From DASQGA01 sp035535315 (GTDB lineage Bacteria; Actinomycetota; Thermoleophilia; Gaiellales; Gaiellaceae), in contig DATLQD010000097.1 of NCBI GenBank assembly GCA_035535315.1, forward strand, positions 1 through 8,841: a stretch of 8,841 bases of DNA, read 5' to 3'. The notes under the pieces were generated by a model that did not search any database, was not told where the DNA came from, and saw only the letters and a list, made by a program, of their open reading frames with translations. The position numbers were made by a program, and so were the translations under genes. Within the stretch, counting starts at the first letter, position 1. The number at the start of each line of letters is the position of its first letter. Positions 5,760 through 8,841 of this stretch are shown here, in pieces.

Positions 5760-7244
5760 TTATCGGGCCGCCGCTCCTTGCTCCTCCGGGAGCGCCTCGC
5801 CAACGGTTTCCTCGGCGGACGAAGCGCCTTCACCGTGGGCGGGGGCGGCCGCCGGGTGGAGGAGGACCGCGGCGAGCACGGCACCAACAAGCGCAAAGGC
5901 GGCGCCGCCGAGGAACGCCGCGTGGAAACCGCTGTTCAGGGCCGTAGCAGTGGCGTCGCCCGAGGCGAGCCCGCTGTCGGTCCGGGAAGCGGCCAGGCTG
6001 GCGAGGACGGCCAGCCCGAGGGCGCCGCCCATCATGAACGCCGTGTTGACAATGCCCGAGGCAAGGCCTGCCTCGGTCGGTGCGACGTCGCCCATCGCGG
6101 CCATGAGGATCGGGTTAAAGGTGATCCCGCCGGCGAAGCCGAGCAGGATCATGCCGGGGAGGATGTCCACGGCGAAATTGCCGTCCACGGGAGCGCGCCC
6201 AAACAGGAGCAGGCCGATGACGAAGAGCATGAGCCCGGCGATCATCGGCACCTTGACGCCGTAGCGCACGATGAGCTTGTCGGAGACGAAGAGCGAGGAG
6301 GCACCCCAGACCAGGGTCGACGGCAGGAAGGCCAGCCCAACCTCGAGGGGGCTATATCCGAGTACCTGCTGGAGGTAGAGCGCAGAGAAGAAGAACCACC
6401 CGAACATGGCGGCCGCCATGAGGACGCCGACTGCGTTTGCCGTCGAGAGATTCCGAAAGCGGAAGAGGCCCAAGGGCATGAGGGGAGAGCTCACCCGTGC
6501 CTCGATGGTGAGGAAGATGGCCAGGAGCACCGCTGCCCCGACCAGGAGGCCTACGGTCTCTCCCGACGTCCAGCCCGTCTCGTTCCCGTTCACGATCGCG
6601 TAGGTGGCGAGCATGAGAGCTGCCGTCACGGTGACGGCTCCGGCGATGTCGAGGCGACCGTCCCCAGCCGACTTGCCGTCGGTCGGCAACAGCACCACGC
6701 AGAGCGTGAAGACGGCAATCCCGACCGGGATGTTGACGAGGAAGATCCAGTGCCAGCTCAGCACGTCCGTGAGGACGCCTCCGAGGAGCACACCGGCGGT
6801 GCCGCCGCCGGACAGGACGAAGCCGACGACGCCCATCGCTTTCGCACGTTCAGCGGGCTCGGTGAACATGATCATGATCAACGAGAGGACGACGACCGAA
6901 ACGATCGCACCGCCCAGGCCCTGTACCGCACGAGCCCCGATCAGGAATTCCTGCGACCCGGCGAGGCCGCAGGCCAGCGATGCGCTTGTGAAGAGGACGA
7001 TCCCGATCAGGAACAGTCGCCGCTGACCGTAGAGGTCACCGAGCCGGCCTCCGAGCAGGAGAAAGCCGCCGAACGTGAGCAAGTAGGCGTTCACGACCCA
7101 GGCGAGCGAGGCCTGCGAGAACCCAAGATCGGCCCGGATCGAGGGCAGGGCGACGTTCACGATCGTCGAGTCGAGGACGATCATGATGTCCCCGAGGCAG
7201 AGGATGTAGAGCGCGAGCCAGCGCTTTTGGGCGTTTGTTTCCAT
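5760..7244 (-). CDS. DHA2-family (14-TM, EmrB/QacA type) MFS drug:H+ antiporter
   Basis: A 494-residue integral membrane protein that by family exports drugs or other amphipathic compounds in exchange for protons. It shows the DHA2 hallmarks: VLDSTIVNVALPSI (23-36) in the first membrane helix, motif A GGRLGDLYGQRR (65-76) in the first cytoplasmic loop, RAVQGLGGA (105-113), the antiporter motif C region GGGTAGVLLGGVLTD (146-160), and WHWIFLVNIPVG (164-175). The number of hydrophobic segments fits 14 helices. The C-terminal tail is short, polar and Glu/Ala-rich. The ATG start at 7244-7242 has a modest GGAA Shine-Dalgarno about 9 bases upstream. A 7-bp inverted repeat lies 20 bases upstream of the start, a usual place for a TetR- or MarR-type operator, but no regulator gene is in the window. 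Substrate cannot be told. Confidence 0.95.
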   Translation of the reverse strand: METNAQKRWLALYILCLGDIMIVLDSTIVNVALPSIRADLGFSQASLAWVVNAYLLTFGGFLLLGGRLGDLYGQRRLFLIGIVLFTSASLACGLAGSQEFLIGARAVQGLGGAIVSVVVLSLIMIMFTEPAERAKAMGVVGFVLSGGGTAGVLLGGVLTDVLSWHWIFLVNIPVGIAVFTLCVVLLPTDGKSAGDGRLDIAGAVTVTAALMLATYAIVNGNETGWTSGETVGLLVGAAVLLAIFLTIEARVSSPLMPLGLFRFRNLSTANAVGVLMAAAMFGWFFFSALYLQQVLGYSPLEVGLAFLPSTLVWGASSLFVSDKLIVRYGVKVPMIAGLMLFVIGLLLFGRAPVDGNFAVDILPGMILLGFAGGITFNPILMAAMGDVAPTEAGLASGIVNTAFMMGGALGLAVLASLAASRTDSGLASGDATATALNSGFHAAFLGGAAFALVGAVLAAVLLHPAAAPAHGEGASSAEETVGEALPEEQGAAAR

Positions 7245-7264
7245 CAGTGGTTTCCGGCGCGGGT

Positions 7265-7287
7265 GTATCGCGATTTGGCGGCGATAC
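7265..7287. promoter_or_regulatory. Inverted repeat, candidate operator for the MFS gene
   Basis: GTATCGC (7265-7271) and GCGATAC (7281-7287) are perfect inverted copies separated by 9 bases. The half-site centres are 16 bases apart. The element lies 20 bases upstream of the transporter ATG. On the transporter strand a possible -35 TTGATA is at 7311-7306, with the repeat falling where the -10 would be, which would suit repression. Repressor-controlled divergent or self-contained efflux promoters are common, but here the binding protein is unknown. It could also form a 5'-UTR hairpin. Confidence 0.4.
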
Positions 7288-7313
7288 GACGCTTGGCCTC
7301 GACCATATCAACG

Positions 7314-7330
7314 GGTGGCGGACGGCCACC
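7314..7330 (+). repeat. Small inverted repeat between the divergent MFS and lyase genes
   Basis: GGTGGC (7314-7319) and GCCACC (7325-7330) are perfect inverted copies with a 5-base loop GGACG. The right arm can alternatively pair with GGTG at 7335-7338. It may be an operator or transcript hairpin; nothing decides between these. Confidence 0.3.
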
Positions 7331-7361
7331 GGTTGGTGCGTCCAAGCCGCGTCGCGCCTGC

Positions 7362-7382
7362 GGCGGTCAGGCTGAGGCCGCC
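7362..7382 (+). terminator. Attenuator-like hairpin ahead of the lyase gene
   Basis: GGCGG (7362-7366, plus a T that can wobble-pair) is answered by GCCGCC (7377-7382) across a 9-base loop, followed directly by TTT. It lies 25 bases before the lyase ATG. The short T-run makes real termination doubtful. Confidence 0.2.
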
Positions 7383-7407
7383 TTTCCTGCGACAATCGAG
7401 CGGGGTC

Positions 7408-8448
7408 ATGAGGGGAAAAGCCTTGGAGCGAGCATTGCGCCGCCTGCTGCCGTGGGGTCGCGAAATTGCACCTACTCTCGCTTGTGTCCTCGTGCTCTGC
7501 GTGACCGCAGCCGCGCCCGCTTCCGCCTCGGTGCTCTTCAGCAGTGACTTCGAGACCGCAGACACCTTGCAGTGGAGCTTCGAGCAGCAAGGAGGAGACC
7601 CGAACGACGACATCACCGTCCAGTCCGAGGTCAGGATTCAAGGGGCATACGCCGGCAAGTTCACAGTGGAGCCAGGCGACCACTTCCCTACCGTCCAGAC
7701 CACGGGCGAGCGCGCCGAGGTCCTCAACTACGCGATGCTGTTCCAGGAGGGCGACGTGCGCTGGTTCGGATGGTCCGTTTACTTTGCCTCCGGTTTCCCG
7801 ACTTCGGACGACTCGGGCACCTGGAACGTCTTCACCCAGTGGCACCACAACGGCTCGAACTGCTCGGTACCGCTCGACTTCGCGATCCGCGACGACGGAT
7901 CCGACACCCGGCGCAGGATGGTTCTGACTTCGCGAACCGGAACCGTCTCGACGACTACTTGCAGCTTGACGGGGGAGGAGTTCGACCTGGGCCTCCTGCG
8001 GACGGGCGAGTGGATCCGGTTCGAGGCGCAGGTCGGGTTCTCGGCCGATCCGACAGTCGGCTTCGTCGAGGTGTACGTGAACGATGAGCTCGCACTCCCG
8101 CGCACGCAAATGGCCACGCTCTACATGTGCTGTCCTAGCTACCTGAAGCAGGGGTATTACCGGAAGGCCAACGCGGAGAATACGGCGACTCTGTACATCG
8201 ACGGAACGACCGTTGGAACCACGCGAGCCGACGTCGAGCAGCCCGAAGCCCTCTCGGTCGAGAAGACCGAGCCCGGAGCCGTCAGCTCCAGCCCAGCAGG
8301 GATCGCGTGTGAGAGCATCTGCGGGGGCTGGTTCCCCTACGGGACGCAGGTCACGCTGACGGCGGCTCCCGATGCACACGCAATTTTCACGAGCTGGTTG
8401 GGCGCCTGCACGAGCAAGCGCACCGACACCTGCACGTTGACCATGTGA
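7408..8448 (+). CDS. Secreted polysaccharide lyase-like protein with C-terminal beta-repeat
   Basis: A 346-residue exported protein. A basic n-region (ALERALRRLLPWGR) and hydrophobic core lead to an APASA|S cleavage site after about residue 40. Residues 42-270 resemble the beta-jelly-roll polysaccharide lyase family PF14099 (heparin lyase I-like/alginate lyase-like): FSSDFETADTLQW, GERAEV (100-105), WNVFTQWHH (139-147), GFVEVYVND (218-226) and YLKQGYYR (245-252), the latter carrying the expected Lys/Tyr. By family it would cleave uronate-containing polysaccharide by beta-elimination; the substrate is not predictable. Residues 282-346 match a divergent InlB-type B-repeat (PAGIACESICGGWFPYGTQV...FTSWLGAC...CTLTM) with paired cysteines 301/305 and 334/342. 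The repeat stops at CTLTM, before its usual last strand. I chose ATG 7408 over GTG 7315 because it puts the signal peptide at the N-terminus; its Shine-Dalgarno is weak. The binding or wall-anchoring role of the repeat is inferred. Confidence 0.82.
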   Translation: MRGKALERALRRLLPWGREIAPTLACVLVLCVTAAAPASASVLFSSDFETADTLQWSFEQQGGDPNDDITVQSEVRIQGAYAGKFTVEPGDHFPTVQTTGERAEVLNYAMLFQEGDVRWFGWSVYFASGFPTSDDSGTWNVFTQWHHNGSNCSVPLDFAIRDDGSDTRRRMVLTSRTGTVSTTTCSLTGEEFDLGLLRTGEWIRFEAQVGFSADPTVGFVEVYVNDELALPRTQMATLYMCCPSYLKQGYYRKANAENTATLYIDGTTVGTTRADVEQPEALSVEKTEPGAVSSSPAGIACESICGGWFPYGTQVTLTAAPDAHAIFTSWLGACTSKRTDTCTLTM

Positions 8449-8456
8449 GCGGGCAC

Positions 8457-8474
8457 ACCGCCCATCGGGGCGGT
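8457..8474 (+). terminator. Stem-loop just after the lyase gene, possible terminator
   Basis: ACCGCCC (8457-8463) and GGGCGGT (8468-8474) form a perfect 7-bp stem with a 4-base ATCG loop, beginning 8 bases after the lyase TGA. Only TTC follows, so it lacks a real U-run. High-GC actinomycetes do use such hairpins, but this is only a likely 3'-end element. Confidence 0.4.
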
Positions 8475-8641
8475 TCGTGGTGAAGCCGAACGCAGCACCG
8501 GCCTGGCCGTGATCAGCCGCTCGGGTCGGGGGTCATGCTCGAAGGGAGAGGGTCCCTGGTGGACAGCGACCTCGAGAGCGAGGAGAATTGCCGACGCGGT
8601 CGGGAACGGTGGCAAGGTTTGGTTGCGACAAGAGGAGGAAG

Positions 8642-8841
8642 ATGGCTCTGCAAATTGGCGATACGGCACCGGACTTCGAGGCGGAGACCACGGAAGGCCC
8701 GATCAGCTTCCACGACTGGATCGGGGACTCGTGGGCGGTGCTGTTCTCGCATCCCCGGGACTTCACCCCAGTGTGTACGACCGAGCTCGGCTACATGGCC
8801 AAGATCAAGCCCGAGTTCGACCGTAGGAACGTGAAGATCAT
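8642..8841 (+). CDS. 1-Cys peroxiredoxin (Prx6 type), N-terminal 66 codons (cut by window edge)
   Basis: The visible part, starting MALQIGDTAPDFEAETTEG, is the start of a thiol peroxidase that reduces H2O2, organic hydroperoxides or peroxynitrite in the cytoplasm. The peroxidatic motif is P38-R-D-F-T42-P-V-C45 in HPRDFTPVCTTELG, which is characteristic of the Prx6/1-Cys subgroup, followed by MAKIKPEFDRRNVKI. The rest of the roughly 210-residue protein is beyond the window, so absence of a resolving cysteine cannot be checked. AGGAGG at 8633-8638, 3 bases before ATG 8642, is a strong ribosome site and fixes the start. The 193 bases upstream contain the lyase 3' hairpin and a small CCGA/TCGG hairpin (8591-8603) but no clear consensus promoter. 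No OxyR-like regulator is in view. Confidence 0.96.
   Translation, partial: MALQIGDTAPDFEAETTEGPISFHDWIGDSWAVLFSHPRDFTPVCTTELGYMAKIKPEFDRRNVKI

Noticed and set aside
7315..7407. Longer lyase start at GTG 7315
   Set aside because: It would put 31 Arg/Pro-rich residues before the signal peptide and translate through the intergenic hairpins.
5724..7547. 607-codon open frame on the plus strand across the transporter
   Set aside because: It is antisense to a clear 14-helix MFS gene. Its Glu/Asp/His/Gly-rich, low-complexity translation has no domain and is what the complement of a high-GC membrane protein gene gives.

Overview
The window is GC-rich and densely coding. It looks like a chromosomal segment of a high-GC actinomycete, most likely of the Thermoleophilia (Solirubrobacterales/Gaiellales) type. 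That placement is an inference from base composition, GTG/TTG starts, and the flavour of the DUF1501/DUF1800 pair and the 1-Cys peroxiredoxin; there is no rRNA or other marker to prove it. No tRNA, CRISPR, transposase or integrase was seen, and no stretch over 300 bases lacks a gene.

Left half (1-4704, all minus strand). Five genes are read in the order TlpA-like thioredoxin, Nudix-family protein, long coiled-coil protein, DUF1800 protein, DUF1501 protein (cut by the window edge). The gaps are 60, 55, 0 and 6 bases, so they are probably co-transcribed. DUF1501 carries a Tat-type signal and TlpA a membrane anchor, so at least two products act outside the membrane. The DUF1800 and coiled-coil proteins have no visible export signal. 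DUF1800 begins at a TTG directly after the coiled-coil TAG stop, in the same reading frame. A strong hairpin ends one base before the coiled-coil start codon. The function of the cluster is unknown.

Middle (4705-5713). A divergent intergenic region holds a perfect 21-bp tandem duplication, a stem-loop, and the best Shine-Dalgarno in the area. That Shine-Dalgarno serves a 12-codon ORF whose end overlaps the start of a papain-like (C1) cysteine peptidase gene on the plus strand.

Right half (5714-8841). A 14-TM DHA2-type drug:proton antiporter gene (minus) converges on the peptidase gene and diverges from a secreted polysaccharide-lyase-like gene (plus). The region between the last two contains a 7-bp inverted repeat just upstream of the transporter and two hairpins upstream of the lyase. 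The window ends in the first 66 codons of a 1-Cys peroxiredoxin gene.

The most unusual material is the unstudied five-gene cluster with its in-frame stop junction and its hairpin-occluded start, together with the leader region of the cysteine peptidase.
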